In this document: piece by piece, positions 8,156-17,227 of the stretch
How positions within the stretch are numbered: the first letter of the stretch is position 1
Layout: each line of letters starts with the position of its first letter
NCBI GenBank assembly: GCA_947457075.1
Contig: CANGUG010000005.1
Span: 62,001 to 126,000 of the forward strand
Reading direction: 5' to 3'
From: Bacteroidota bacterium
GTDB taxonomy: Bacteria > Bacteroidota > Bacteroidia > Chitinophagales > Chitinophagaceae
DNA: 64,000 nucleotides
Position numbers and translations under genes: made by a program
The notes under the pieces: generated by a model
Databases searched by the model: none
The model's input: only the letters and a program-made list of their open reading frames with translations
What the model was told of the DNA's origin: nothing

Positions 8156-11100
8156 TTAATTACTTAAGCTTCTAAAGTCAACAGGGACCAATTTACTTAC
8201 CCCAGGCTCCTGCATGGTTACACCATAAATCACATCTACTGCACTCATCGTTTGCTTATTGTGTGTAACAATAATAAATTGCGAGTTGTCAGAGAACTTC
8301 TGAATCATTTGAGTGAACTTGCCTACATTGGCATCATCCAATGGAGCATCCACCTCATCCAAAATACAGAATGGTGCTGGTTTAATTAAGTAAATCGCAA
8401 ACAACATAGCTGTTGCTGTTAAAGTACGTTCTCCTCCTGATAACTGTGTAATAGAGGAAGGACGCTTACCTTTTGGCTTCGCTACAATCTCAACCGCTGT
8501 TTCAGCTAAATTATCAGGATCTACTAGTACTAAATCACAAGAATCTTCTTCGGTAAATAATGCCTTGAACACTTTTTGGAAGTTTTCTCTTGCCGTATTA
8601 TAGGTTTCTAAAAAGGCTTGGTTTGCAGTCGCTTCTACTTCTTGTATAGTTAACAACAAACTTTCCTTTGCAGTGACTAAGTCATTTTTTTGCTCTAAAA
8701 TGAAATCATAACGCTTTTTCATTTCAGTATAGGCTTCAATAGCTGTAGGATTTACTTCACCCATATTTTCCAAGCGCTTCTTCATTTTCTCCGCACTTTG
8801 TTGAAGCTCTTCTAAAGTTTCTTCGGTTTGACGACCTTTTTCCAATACATCTTCCAACTCCACTTTAAATTCAACACTTAAGCGCTCCTTCATTCCAGAC
8901 AACTGAAGTTTTAAATTATTAAGTTTATCTTTTATCTCATTGATAATTTGATCCACTAATTCTTTAGACTTAATTTGAGTACGCACTGCACTTTCTTTTT
9001 CTTGTAGCTCGTTTCTTAAATTATAGTAAGCTTGATCCGCCTCATTTAATTTCAATTCTTCCTCTTCCTTGGTTTTCACCAAATTCACCAATTCTTCCGC
9101 TATTTGCGCTAATTGAGCACGGCTCTCAACAATGGCAGCTGAGGCTTCCGTTAATTGAGCCGTATTACTTTGAATCTGCGCATGTAAATCATTCAATTGG
9201 TTTTCTTTGAACACCACTTCCTGTTGCAAAGACTCAATTTTACTTTGTTGCTTGGTTAATTGTAAATTCATTTCATTGAATTCACCCGAAGCTAAATGGT
9301 AAGCTTGTTCTGCAGCTTGGTATGCCAATTCGATAGACTCTAATTTTGCCTGCGTTTCTTGCAAGCTAATATTCAAAGCTTCTAAAGCAACCCTCGTATC
9401 TGCAATCGCAGCATGTTCTTCCTGCACCTTATCCGCATATTCTGCCAATTTTGCAACCGCTGCAACATGAGCAGCTTGCAAATTCTCTAATCTGTTTTTA
9501 TTCGCAAAAACTTCGTTGATTAAAGTATTGATTGACTGTTCCGTTGAGCGAATCTCATTTTCCTTCAATAAATCATTGAATTCTAAAACAGCATTATGTT
9601 TGGTTTGTATTTGTTCTTTTAATGCAGTCACCACTGACTCTTGTGCCTGGATATCAGTTAATAATTTTTCTAAATTTTTAGCACGACCAATTTTCTTTCC
9701 TTCAAATAAACCAACACTACCTCCTGTTAAAGTGTATTTCCCTTTAACATACTTACCTGTTTTTTCCAATATAATTCCATTAGAACTTGCTTCTAATGCT
9801 TGTTCATTTTCAGCAATAAAAACATTGCCTAACAAATGATTTGCCAAAGCTGCATACTTACCGTCAATTTCAACAACCGATAATGCGGCGATGGTATTTG
9901 ATGGGGCAGCAGTTGCTTGGGCTCCTGAAAGTTGATCTAATAGGAAAAAGTTGGCTTTCCCTTTTTTATTATCATCCAATAATTGAACGGCTTGCATTCC
10001 TTCTTTCAAGTCATTCACTACATAGTAGTTCAAATAAGGCTCTAACACATTTTCAACCGCCGTACGGTATTGCTCTTGAACATACAGGATGTCAGATAAA
10101 ATAGGTGCATTGTGGTTCCAGCCAGTATTTTTATGCAAGAACTTAACACTCTCAGGATATCCTTCCATTGAGTCAACCAAGCTCTTTAATAAATCGTATT
10201 CGTTTTTCTTAGCATCTAAAATTCTTGTCTCTTCTGCTAATTTTGATCTTAATTCTTCTAATGCTGCCTGTGTTTCAAAAATACTCGCCTTCGCTGTTTC
10301 ATGTTGGGCTTGCAATTCGGCAAGGTGGGCTTTTTTAGCATTTAAATCCGCCTCCTTGGTGGCCAACTGTTCGGTAAGTTCGGCAATTTGAGTAGCACGA
10401 TGTGTTTGCTCTGAACTTAATTGCTCCTGTGATCTTAAAACGTTTTGAATAGAGGTATCAGAAACCGCTACTTTTTTCTCTGCATCAAACTGGCCTCTTT
10501 GAATTTGTTGGTACTCCTGGCGTAAATTATCCAATACTGCTCTTTGATCATCGAACTGAGCACGCTTATTGGTTAATTCAATTTGAGATTGCTCCACTCT
10601 ATTTTTAAAATCGTTGTAAATTTTTTCCTCTTCAATCACTTGTAGTTTAGTGTATTCAATTGAATCCCCAATTGTTTTCACTTGTCCCTCAGCGCGTTCT
10701 AAGAATTCTTGTAAACTTGTTTCTTTATCACTTAAATAATCTAAACGTTGCGCTGCTAAATTTTTATCGTTCTCTTTGGTTCTTAATGCTTGTAGTTTTT
10801 CATTGTACTCTTGTTGCTGAATTTGCAACCCTTTTTCCTTTTCAATAAATACTACTCTATCCTGCTCCAAGGCAGCTTCTTCCAAGGCAATTTGTGCTTC
10901 TAACTGAATTTTTTTATCCGTTTCAGTTTCTTGTTGCTCGGTTAGTTCTTTGTAACTTAAATTAAACCCTTCCAATGAGGCAATAGCTAATTCAATCGCT
11001 GTCTCTTGGTAATCTTTTTTGATCTCAAAATACTTTTCCGCCTTCTTCGCTTGATTCTCTAAAGTTTTTAATTGGTTATTGATTTCAAATAACAAATCTT

Positions 11101-11674
11101 CAATTCTTGACAAATCCTGCTCAGTCGCATCTAATTTATTCTTAGCTTCTTTTTTTCTTGTTTTATAAATTGTAATGCCAGCCGCTTGTTCTAACATTTT
11201 ACGACGACTATTATCCTTATCCTTGATAATGTCATCTACCATACCCAATTCAATAATGGCATAACTGTCTGTGCTCACCCCTGTATCCATGAATAAATTA
11301 TGGATGTCCTTTAAACGACAAGCCACATCATTTAAACGGTACTCGCTTTCTCCATTTTTATAATAACGACGAGTCACCGTAATGGTGCTGAATTCAGTTG
11401 GCAATAAGTTTTTTGTATTTTCAAAAGTCAAACTTACTTCCGCCATACTACTGGCATTTCTTGTTTTACTTCCATTGAATACCAAAGAGTCTAAATTTTC
11501 AGACCTTAAGGCTGAAATTTTAGATTCACCAATCACCCATCTAATACTATCAATGATATTACTCTTACCACAACCGTTTGGGCCAATAATGCCTGTTATG
11601 CCCTCGTCAAAACTGACAATAGTTTTATCAGCAAAACTCTTGAACCCCTTGATTTCTAATGACTTTAATCTCAC
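8156..11674 (-). CDS. smc: Chromosome segregation ATPase SMC
   Basis: SMC is the core of condensin, which with ScpA and ScpB compacts and segregates the chromosome. The 1172-residue protein is full length. It has an N-terminal ATPase half with Walker A GPNGCGKS (31-38), long coiled coils (about 165-500 and 670-1010), a hinge at roughly 505-660, and a C-terminal half with the ABC signature LSGGERT (from 1078) and Walker B ending in ILDE (1104-1107). The start codon is GTG at 11672-11674, giving MRLKSLEIKGFKSFA, the invariant SMC opening. A TATGTTCG box lies 24 bases upstream. scpA and scpB are not in the window. Confidence 0.96.
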   Translation of the reverse strand: MRLKSLEIKGFKSFADKTIVSFDEGITGIIGPNGCGKSNIIDSIRWVIGESKISALRSENLDSLVFNGSKTRNASSMAEVSLTFENTKNLLPTEFSTITVTRRYYKNGESEYRLNDVACRLKDIHNLFMDTGVSTDSYAIIELGMVDDIIKDKDNSRRKMLEQAAGITIYKTRKKEAKNKLDATEQDLSRIEDLLFEINNQLKTLENQAKKAEKYFEIKKDYQETAIELAIASLEGFNLSYKELTEQQETETDKKIQLEAQIALEEAALEQDRVVFIEKEKGLQIQQQEYNEKLQALRTKENDKNLAAQRLDYLSDKETSLQEFLERAEGQVKTIGDSIEYTKLQVIEEEKIYNDFKNRVEQSQIELTNKRAQFDDQRAVLDNLRQEYQQIQRGQFDAEKKVAVSDTSIQNVLRSQEQLSSEQTHRATQIAELTEQLATKEADLNAKKAHLAELQAQHETAKASIFETQAALEELRSKLAEETRILDAKKNEYDLLKSLVDSMEGYPESVKFLHKNTGWNHNAPILSDILYVQEQYRTAVENVLEPYLNYYVVNDLKEGMQAVQLLDDNKKGKANFFLLDQLSGAQATAAPSNTIAALSVVEIDGKYAALANHLLGNVFIAENEQALEASSNGIILEKTGKYVKGKYTLTGGSVGLFEGKKIGRAKNLEKLLTDIQAQESVVTALKEQIQTKHNAVLEFNDLLKENEIRSTEQSINTLINEVFANKNRLENLQAAHVAAVAKLAEYADKVQEEHAAIADTRVALEALNISLQETQAKLESIELAYQAAEQAYHLASGEFNEMNLQLTKQQSKIESLQQEVVFKENQLNDLHAQIQSNTAQLTEASAAIVESRAQLAQIAEELVNLVKTKEEEELKLNEADQAYYNLRNELQEKESAVRTQIKSKELVDQIINEIKDKLNNLKLQLSGMKERLSVEFKVELEDVLEKGRQTEETLEELQQSAEKMKKRLENMGEVNPTAIEAYTEMKKRYDFILEQKNDLVTAKESLLLTIQEVEATANQAFLETYNTARENFQKVFKALFTEEDSCDLVLVDPDNLAETAVEIVAKPKGKRPSSITQLSGGERTLTATAMLFAIYLIKPAPFCILDEVDAPLDDANVGKFTQMIQKFSDNSQFIIVTHNKQTMSAVDVIYGVTMQEPGVSKLVPVDFRSLSN

Positions 11675-11698
11675 TTTTGTAACGCTTTAAAATGTCTG

Positions 11699-11706
11699 CG
11701 AACATA
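11699..11706 (-). promoter_or_regulatory. -7-like box for smc
   Basis: Read on the minus strand this is TATGTTCG, a TAnnTTcG variant of the -7 box. A TTTG lies 23 bases further upstream. It is 24 bases before the GTG start. Confidence 0.45.
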
Positions 11707-11766
11707 AGAAAAAGACAGTAGAATTCAAGCAAAAAAGGTCATTTTATCTTGAATTGTGGGAAAAAA

Positions 11767-12441
11767 TTAGGACTTATTCACAAGCCTTCCGCCCTCGGTG
11801 GTAAGGGTTCGGGAGGGGAACTTATTGACCACCATAAAGTCATGTGTAGCCATTACAATGGCGGTACCACCGTCCTTGGCAATTTGGAACAATAATTGCA
11901 TGATTTCATCACTTGTTTCAGGGTCTAAACTACCAGTGGGCTCATCGGCCAATATTAATTTAGGCGAATTTAACAGCGCGCGCGCAATATCCACCCTTTG
12001 TTGCTCGCCCCCACTCATTTCAAAGGTCATTTTAAAGCCCTTATTTTGAAGTCCCACTTTGGACAATACATCCTCTATTTTTTGCTCAATCAACTTCTCA
12101 TCCTCCCAACCAGTGGATTTTAGAACGAACCTTAGATTTTCATGTACGTTTCTATCCGTTAATAGTTGAAAATCTTGAAAAACGATGCCCAAATTCCTAC
12201 GTAAAAAAGGTAGGGTTTTCCAAGTCATGTCTTTAAGTTTGAATCCCACAACGTCTCCTTCCCCCTCGGTCAAAGTCAATTCTCCATACAAGGTTTTCAA
12301 TAAACTACTTTTCCCTGTTCCTGTTTTACCCACCAGGTACACAAACTCCCCCGTTTCCACTTTAAAATTTACGTCCTGTAGAATTAAGCTACCACTTTGG
12401 TAGATATTTGCATTTTCGATGTTGACCACTATTTCTGACAT
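11767..12441 (-). CDS. ftsE: FtsE-like cell-division ABC transporter ATPase
   Basis: FtsE with FtsX forms the complex that activates septal peptidoglycan hydrolases at the division site. This 224-residue ATPase has Walker A GKTGTGKS (38-45), the Q-loop in VFQDFQLL, the signature MSGGEQQRV (142-150) and Walker B LILADEPTG (162-170). The sequence around the Q-loop and PTGSLDPETS fits FtsE best, but LolD-type ATPases are close relatives. FtsX is not adjacent, which is common in Bacteroidota. The start is ATG 12441, 49 bases after purM on the same strand, so the two may share a transcript. Confidence 0.82.
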   Translation of the reverse strand: MSEIVVNIENANIYQSGSLILQDVNFKVETGEFVYLVGKTGTGKSSLLKTLYGELTLTEGEGDVVGFKLKDMTWKTLPFLRRNLGIVFQDFQLLTDRNVHENLRFVLKSTGWEDEKLIEQKIEDVLSKVGLQNKGFKMTFEMSGGEQQRVDIARALLNSPKLILADEPTGSLDPETSDEIMQLLFQIAKDGGTAIVMATHDFMVVNKFPSRTLTTEGGRLVNKS

Positions 12442-12490
12442 ACTTTCTTATTTTACGGTGTTGTTGGATACCTTTTGTTTGAACATAAAG

Positions 12491-13669
12491 TTAATAGCTA
12501 AATAGCTCTTCGCCAAAAGCCCCTTTTAGTATAAGTTCTTTATTATTTGATTCTTCTACTCTTCCAATTACTTGAGCATCAATACCTAATGAAGAGGCAA
12601 TTGAAATTAAATTTTCAGCTTTTGAGGCTTCGGTGAATATTTCTAAACGGTGTCCCATATTAAAAACCTGGTACATTTCTCTTGCATTGGCACCTGAGTT
12701 AGCTTGAATTAAATTAAATATGGGCGGGATTGGCATAAAATTATCTTTCACAATACGCATATTCCCAGGCAAATATTTCATACACTTTGTTTGTCCCCCA
12801 CCACTGCAATGAATCATTCCTTTTACTGCATCGAAATGATCCGTCAAAATGGCCTTCACCAATGGAGCATAGGTTCTTGTAGGGCTTAATAAAAGTTTAC
12901 CCACCGAGATAGGGCCAAATCCAGGGATCTCAAGGGTGTCGGTTACTTTATTTTTACCAATATAAACTACTTCATCTGCTAATTGGGATTCAAAAGTCTC
13001 TGGATACTTGGTAGCATAATCCTTACTTAACACATCATGTCTGGCACTTGTCAATCCATTGCTTCCTAAACCACTGTTGTATTCGGTTTCATAAGTGGCT
13101 TTACCATGACTAGAGAATCCAACAATCACTTGACCAGGAGCAATTAAATCATTGGTAATTAATTTATCCTTTGGCCATCTGGCAGTCATGGTTCCATTCA
13201 CCGCAATCGTCCTTACCACATCCCCGACATCGGCAGTTTCTCCCCCTAAAAATTCAATGTTTACTCCATACGATTTTAAGGTAGTAAAAAAGTCCTGTGT
13301 GCCATTAATCACCTGACTTAACACATCGCCAGTAATGGCTAATTTATTTCTGTCAATGGTTGAGGAAAAAAGAATTTGATCATAAATTCCTACACATAAT
13401 AAATCATCCAAATTCATTGCAATGGCATCCTGTGCAATACCCTTCCATACAGTTATATCTCCTGTTTCTTTCCAATAGAGGTAAGCTAAAATACTTTTCG
13501 TGCCTGCACCATCGGCATGCATGATATTAATAAAATTAGACTGCCCGCCTAAAAAGTCGGCATACAACTTACAAAATGCATTGGGATACAATCCTTGATC
13601 CAAATTTTGAATAGCAGCGTGGACTTCTTCTTTTTGAGCGGAGACACCGCGTTGGGCATACAATGACAT
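12491..13669 (-). CDS. purM: Phosphoribosylformylglycinamidine cyclo-ligase (AIR synthetase)
   Basis: PurM uses ATP to close the imidazole ring, converting FGAM to AIR in purine synthesis. The 392-residue protein has the family landmarks: HADGAGTKS near residues 51-59, WKGIAQDAIAMNLDDLLCVG, FLGGETADVGD, and a late HCSGGGQTKC. It is longer than E. coli PurM (about 345 residues), mainly through inserts such as the FESQLADEVVYIGKNKV stretch; this longer form is usual in Bacteroidota. The ATG at 13669 is preceded by a TACCTTTG box. It is divergent from ribF and upstream of ftsE. Another purine gene, purC, lies 31 kb away. Confidence 0.92.
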   Translation of the reverse strand: MSLYAQRGVSAQKEEVHAAIQNLDQGLYPNAFCKLYADFLGGQSNFINIMHADGAGTKSILAYLYWKETGDITVWKGIAQDAIAMNLDDLLCVGIYDQILFSSTIDRNKLAITGDVLSQVINGTQDFFTTLKSYGVNIEFLGGETADVGDVVRTIAVNGTMTARWPKDKLITNDLIAPGQVIVGFSSHGKATYETEYNSGLGSNGLTSARHDVLSKDYATKYPETFESQLADEVVYIGKNKVTDTLEIPGFGPISVGKLLLSPTRTYAPLVKAILTDHFDAVKGMIHCSGGGQTKCMKYLPGNMRIVKDNFMPIPPIFNLIQANSGANAREMYQVFNMGHRLEIFTEASKAENLISIASSLGIDAQVIGRVEESNNKELILKGAFGEELFSY

Positions 13670-13681
13670 GAACTAAATTGA

Positions 13682-13715
13682 TTTGAGTTACAAAGGTACA
13701 ATTGTTTTACATTTG
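13682..13715 (+). promoter_or_regulatory. Promoter for ribF
   Basis: TTTG (13682-13685) and TACATTTG (13708-13715) are 22 bases apart. The ribF ATG follows 21 bases later. It interleaves with the oppositely oriented purM box. Confidence 0.55.
13691..13698 (-). promoter_or_regulatory. -7 box for purM
   Basis: The minus strand reads TACCTTTG, a match to TAnnTTTG, 21 bases before the purM ATG. No clear -33 element is present. Confidence 0.5.
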
Positions 13716-13736
13716 TGCCATATTTAGCAAGCACAG

Positions 13737-14681
13737 ATGAAGATTCATTATAATTTAAATCAATTGCCTCCTTTTTCGAACGGGGTAGTCACTACAGGCG
13801 CTTTTGATGGTGTGCACAAGGGGCACCAGCAAATTATTGCAAGAATGCGTGCCATTGCAGCTGAAATTGACGGCGAAACCATTATCATTACCTTTCATCC
13901 CCATCCGCGTAAAATAACCTCCTCCATTCCTGGCGAAATAAAACAATTAACTAGTTTAAATGAGCGTATTGCATTGCTTGAAAAAGCAGGTATTGATCAT
14001 TTAGTGGTAATTCCTTTTGATTATCAATTTTCCAACCTTACTGCTTCCGAATACATATCCGCTTTTTTAGTAAAACATTTCCATCCAAATACCATTATAG
14101 TCGGCTATGATCACCATTTTGGGAAAGGCAGGATGGGCAATTTTGAAATGCTGGTAAATGCTGGTAAAGAATATCATTTTAAAGTAGAACAAATTAATGA
14201 ACAGCTCATTGACAATGAAATTGTCAGTTCTACTCAAATCAGAAACTGTCTTAGTGAAAAAAATATTACAAAGGCCAATGAATTATTAGGGTATGCCTAC
14301 TTTTTTGACGGCTTCATAGTAAGGGGTAACCAAATTGGCCGCACAATTGGTTTTCCAACTGCCAACCTACATATTAATGATGAAGAAAAAATGATCCCCA
14401 ATAATGGGGTTTATGCAGTAAGGGTAACGGGTAAATGCCTGGAAAATAAATTATTCGATGGTATGATGAATATTGGCGTAAGGCCAACAGTAGATGGACA
14501 TAAAAAAGTGATTGAGGTAAATATCTTTGACTTTGATAAGGAAATTTACGAGCAAACCATCACCGTAATGGTATATGATTATATAAGAGGAGAAGAAAAA
14601 TTCAGTGGACTAGATGCACTTAAAGCGCAACTGAATAAAGACAAGGAAAAAGCTGCAACTATTTTGCAGCAGTATCCATAA
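13737..14681 (+). CDS. ribF: Bifunctional riboflavin kinase/FAD synthetase
   Basis: RibF phosphorylates riboflavin to FMN and then adenylates it to FAD. The 314-residue protein shows an N-terminal nucleotidyltransferase domain with TTGAFDGVHKGHQ (19-31) and the FHPHPR motif (about 55-60). The C-terminal flavokinase domain has GRTIGFPTANL and the NNGVYAV and MNIGVRPTVDG stretches. The length is normal for the bifunctional enzyme. Its final 23 bases overlap the end of the convergent holA gene. It is expressed from a promoter interleaved with that of purM. Confidence 0.95.
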   Translation: MKIHYNLNQLPPFSNGVVTTGAFDGVHKGHQQIIARMRAIAAEIDGETIIITFHPHPRKITSSIPGEIKQLTSLNERIALLEKAGIDHLVVIPFDYQFSNLTASEYISAFLVKHFHPNTIIVGYDHHFGKGRMGNFEMLVNAGKEYHFKVEQINEQLIDNEIVSSTQIRNCLSEKNITKANELLGYAYFFDGFIVRGNQIGRTIGFPTANLHINDEEKMIPNNGVYAVRVTGKCLENKLFDGMMNIGVRPTVDGHKKVIEVNIFDFDKEIYEQTITVMVYDYIRGEEKFSGLDALKAQLNKDKEKAATILQQYP

Positions 14682-15669
14682 TTTTAATGACTAATTCTTT
14701 TAATAAATCACCATCGGTGTTGCCCCCATTGTTGATACCAATTACTTTTAAGTTGTATTCTTGAATGAGCAATAAAATATGTTCCACTTTTCCATAGGAA
14801 TAATGCCTAGTTGCTGCGGTATAATTTTTAACCAAAAAAGGCGCTATCCCTACCTCGCTTGCTATTCGTCGTTCATCACTTGTCCCTAGTCCATAAACTG
14901 CATAGAGCTTACTAAAAAATGCATATAAAGTAGGGAGTATTAATTGAATAGGCGCTGCTTTATTATTTGATTCAAAATATTGAATCATTTTAATTGATTT
15001 TGAAAAGTTTTTTTGCGCAACAGCATCTTGAAACTCAAAGGCATTATACTCTTTACTTATGCCAATATATTTTTCAATATCGTCTTCCGTAATTTTTTTT
15101 CGACTCCCTAAATTGACAATTAATTTTTCTAACTCATTTTGGATTCTACTTAAATCATTCCCAATATGATCTACAATAATTTGAACAGCCTTGGGTGCAA
15201 TTTGAAAACCTCTTTCAGCTATCCAAGTATTGACCCATTCAGGCAACTTATTGTCATACATTTTTTTGGTACTCACCATAATCGCTTTGCTCTTTAAAAC
15301 CTTAGCAAAAGCAGATCTACCATCAACATTTTTATCTTTATGGGCAACAACAAAAATGGTAGTCCTTAAAGGGTTTTCAACATAGGAAAGGAGCTTTTCT
15401 ATTTGCCCCATATGCTGTGCCTCTTTTAAAATGACCACTTGTTTTTCTGCAGCAACAGGATACCTTTTACAAGCATTCACCACTTGAGTCCAGTCGGCAT
15501 CTTTGCCATAAAATATAGTTAAGTTAAAGGCCTTTTCCGCTTCAGTCAATAAATGATGCTCGGCATATTCAACGGCTTGATCTATGTAAAAGGGCTCCTC
15601 CCCTTCTAGCCAATAAACAGCATCATAAACCTTATTTTTCCAGTTATCTATAATTTTTGAAATAGGCAT
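14659..15669 (-). CDS. holA: DNA polymerase III subunit delta
   Basis: The delta subunit of the clamp loader opens the sliding clamp during DNA replication. The 336-residue protein has the expected layout: a degenerate AAA+ fold with WLEGEEPFYIDQAVEYAE near residue 20, AHKDKNVDGRSAFAKVLKSK near 110, and a C-terminal helical domain (FEFQDAVAQKNFSKSIKMI onward). An upstream TTG at 15675 is in frame, but ATG 15669 (MPISKIIDNW) is preferred. A TATCTTTG box ends only 3 bases before that ATG, so the mRNA may be leaderless. It overlaps ribF tail to tail by 23 bases. Confidence 0.88.
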   Translation of the reverse strand: MPISKIIDNWKNKVYDAVYWLEGEEPFYIDQAVEYAEHHLLTEAEKAFNLTIFYGKDADWTQVVNACKRYPVAAEKQVVILKEAQHMGQIEKLLSYVENPLRTTIFVVAHKDKNVDGRSAFAKVLKSKAIMVSTKKMYDNKLPEWVNTWIAERGFQIAPKAVQIIVDHIGNDLSRIQNELEKLIVNLGSRKKITEDDIEKYIGISKEYNAFEFQDAVAQKNFSKSIKMIQYFESNNKAAPIQLILPTLYAFFSKLYAVYGLGTSDERRIASEVGIAPFLVKNYTAATRHYSYGKVEHILLLIQEYNLKVIGINNGGNTDGDLLKELVIKIMDTAAK

Positions 15670-15672
15670 ATT

Positions 15673-15680
15673 CAAAGATA
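15673..15680 (-). promoter_or_regulatory. -7 box abutting the holA start
   Basis: The minus strand reads TATCTTTG followed by AAT and then ATG. With the usual spacing, transcription would start at or next to the start codon, suggesting a leaderless or nearly leaderless mRNA. Confidence 0.45.
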
Positions 15681-15784
15681 AAGATTCAATTTAGGCTTGC
15701 GTTAAAAAAAAGGTAAAATATTGATTTCAAGCAGATATACGATTTTTTTTATAACTTTACGCACAATTAATTAAAAGTTTATTT

Positions 15785-16702
15785 ATGAGCACAGAATCAT
15801 CTGGAAACAGCAGTAAAATTATTATAGCAATATTAGTGGTTGCTATTATTGGGTCATGGCTTTATTTTAACAGTTCAAAATCTGATTTAATTAAGCAAAA
15901 TGATGTAAAAATCGCAGCTATTGATAGTAGCTTGAGCGTGGTGAAGTCTGAATTTATCGCAGCATCTGCAAGAGTAGATTCATTGTCAACTATTAACACC
16001 CAACTAACCGGTGATTTAAAAGTGAAAGCAGACGAAATATTAGCTTTGAAATCAAATATCGGCAGTATCCTTTCTAAAAAGAATGCTACAGAAAAAGAAT
16101 TAGCAGAAGCTAGAAAAATGATTGAAACCTTAAATGGTAAAATTGCAAGTTTGGCATCTGACTTAGCAAAAGCGCAAGCCGAAAACAAACAATTGACTGT
16201 TCAAAATCAGGATTTAACTAATCAAAATACGACCTTAAATACCAACTTGACAAATACGACTAAGGAAAAAGAAAGAATCCAAGATATCGCTTCTACCTTA
16301 CACGCTTCTACTTTTAATATTCAACCTTTAAAAGTAAAAGAAAATGGTACCGAAAAACAAACAAACAATACACGTAAAGCCAATACCTTGCGTTTAACTT
16401 TCCAAATTGACCGCAACAAAATTACCCCAAGTGGTTCACAGGACTTATATGTATGTGTTACTGGCCCAGATGGTAAATTGGTAGGCGATGGCGGTAGTTT
16501 TTCAACTAGAGAAGATGGTCAAAGAAACTACTCAAATAAAATTACTGTTCAATATGAGCAAAACGCAGTTTTACCTGTAAGCTACGATATTAAGCAGTCT
16601 TCAAAATTAGCCGAAGGGGATTACAAAATTGAAGTGTACAACAATGGTTATAAAATTGGAGAAGGAAAGACAACCATGAAAAAAAGCATTTGGCCGTTTT
16701 AA
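15785..16702 (+). CDS. Membrane-anchored coiled-coil protein, function unknown
   Basis: This 305-residue protein is not a family I can name. It has one N-terminal membrane helix (about 11-27, KIIIAILVVAIIGSWLYF) with no cleavage site, a long coiled coil at about 35-175 rich in heptad-like Leu/Ile and Asn/Thr (TVQNQDLTNQNTTLN), and a C-terminal beta-rich domain (about 190-300) containing LYVCVTGPDGKLVGDGGSF and SYDIKQSSKLAEGDYKIEVYNNG. The domain most likely faces the periplasm, and a tether or envelope-structural role is plausible but inferred. It is a single-gene unit ended by a strong bidirectional hairpin. Confidence 0.7.
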   Translation: MSTESSGNSSKIIIAILVVAIIGSWLYFNSSKSDLIKQNDVKIAAIDSSLSVVKSEFIAASARVDSLSTINTQLTGDLKVKADEILALKSNIGSILSKKNATEKELAEARKMIETLNGKIASLASDLAKAQAENKQLTVQNQDLTNQNTTLNTNLTNTTKEKERIQDIASTLHASTFNIQPLKVKENGTEKQTNNTRKANTLRLTFQIDRNKITPSGSQDLYVCVTGPDGKLVGDGGSFSTREDGQRNYSNKITVQYEQNAVLPVSYDIKQSSKLAEGDYKIEVYNNGYKIGEGKTTMKKSIWPF

Positions 16703-16724
16703 TTTAAATCGTCCATGAACATAA

Positions 16725-16759
16725 AAAAATAGCCGCTCAAAGGAGCGGCTATTTTTTTT
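16725..16759. terminator. Bidirectional hairpin terminator
   Basis: A perfect 8-base GC-rich stem (AGCCGCTC 16731-16738 with 16743-16750, loop AAAG) is flanked by A-run and T-run. It serves the coiled-coil gene and the convergent 105-residue gene. Confidence 0.9.
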
Positions 16760-17075
16760 AATAAGAAGCAATTTCATTATTGATGCTTGAATCCTGCATC
16801 ATATTCCCAATTGGAATATTATTGTAAGACAAAGCATAAAACCATAGCTGAATAGCAGCTGGTGAAACTGTTTCTACAAAGAAATTTACTTTACTCAATA
16901 ATGGGGTGAGCTTTTGAGTTAATTCATGCAACTCATTAGCATCAATAGTGTCTGACCAAATTTTCAATAAATTTTTTAATTGGGCTAATTCATGGTCCAA
17001 TAAATGATCGAAGGCGTGTAATTGTATGAATTCTGAAACGGCTTCATACAACATGGCTTTGTTGTTGGTAATCAT
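16758..17075 (-). CDS. Small all-helical protein, function unknown
   Basis: A 105-residue protein starting at ATG 17075. It has no signal peptide or membrane segment. The sequence (ALYEAVSEFIQLHAFDHLLDHELAQLKNLLKIW split over residues 8-41) looks like a bundle of amphipathic helices, followed by the VETVSPAAIQLWFYAL segment and an acidic tail. I do not recognise the family. It is a short cytosolic protein, possibly an adaptor or regulatory partner, but nothing in the sequence shows this. It lies downstream of glgB in opposite context: same strand, but upstream of nothing related. Its stop is next to the bidirectional hairpin. Confidence 0.6.
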   Translation of the reverse strand: MITNNKAMLYEAVSEFIQLHAFDHLLDHELAQLKNLLKIWSDTIDANELHELTQKLTPLLSKVNFFVETVSPAAIQLWFYALSYNNIPIGNMMQDSSINNEIASY

Positions 17076-17227
17076 GTTTTTAAAGGTTGGATTAACAATA
17101 CAAAGTTCTCCCCTTTATGTTACCTGAATATTAAATTATCTACAATTGGACGAAATGTGCAAAAAACATCTAAAAATGTGCTTATCAATAATAAACTATT
17201 CAATTTCAATGTTTTGTAAAAAAGAAA

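Noticed and set aside
9516..10848. Several plus-strand open frames of 60-107 codons opposite smc
   Set aside because: They lie wholly inside the antisense strand of a well-conserved smc coding region, lack family features and have the composition expected of shadow frames.
17135..17190. Repeated AATGTGC in the gap upstream of the 105-residue gene and behind it glgB
   Set aside because: Two 7-base copies in AT-rich DNA are expected by chance and no spacing pattern supports a regulator site.
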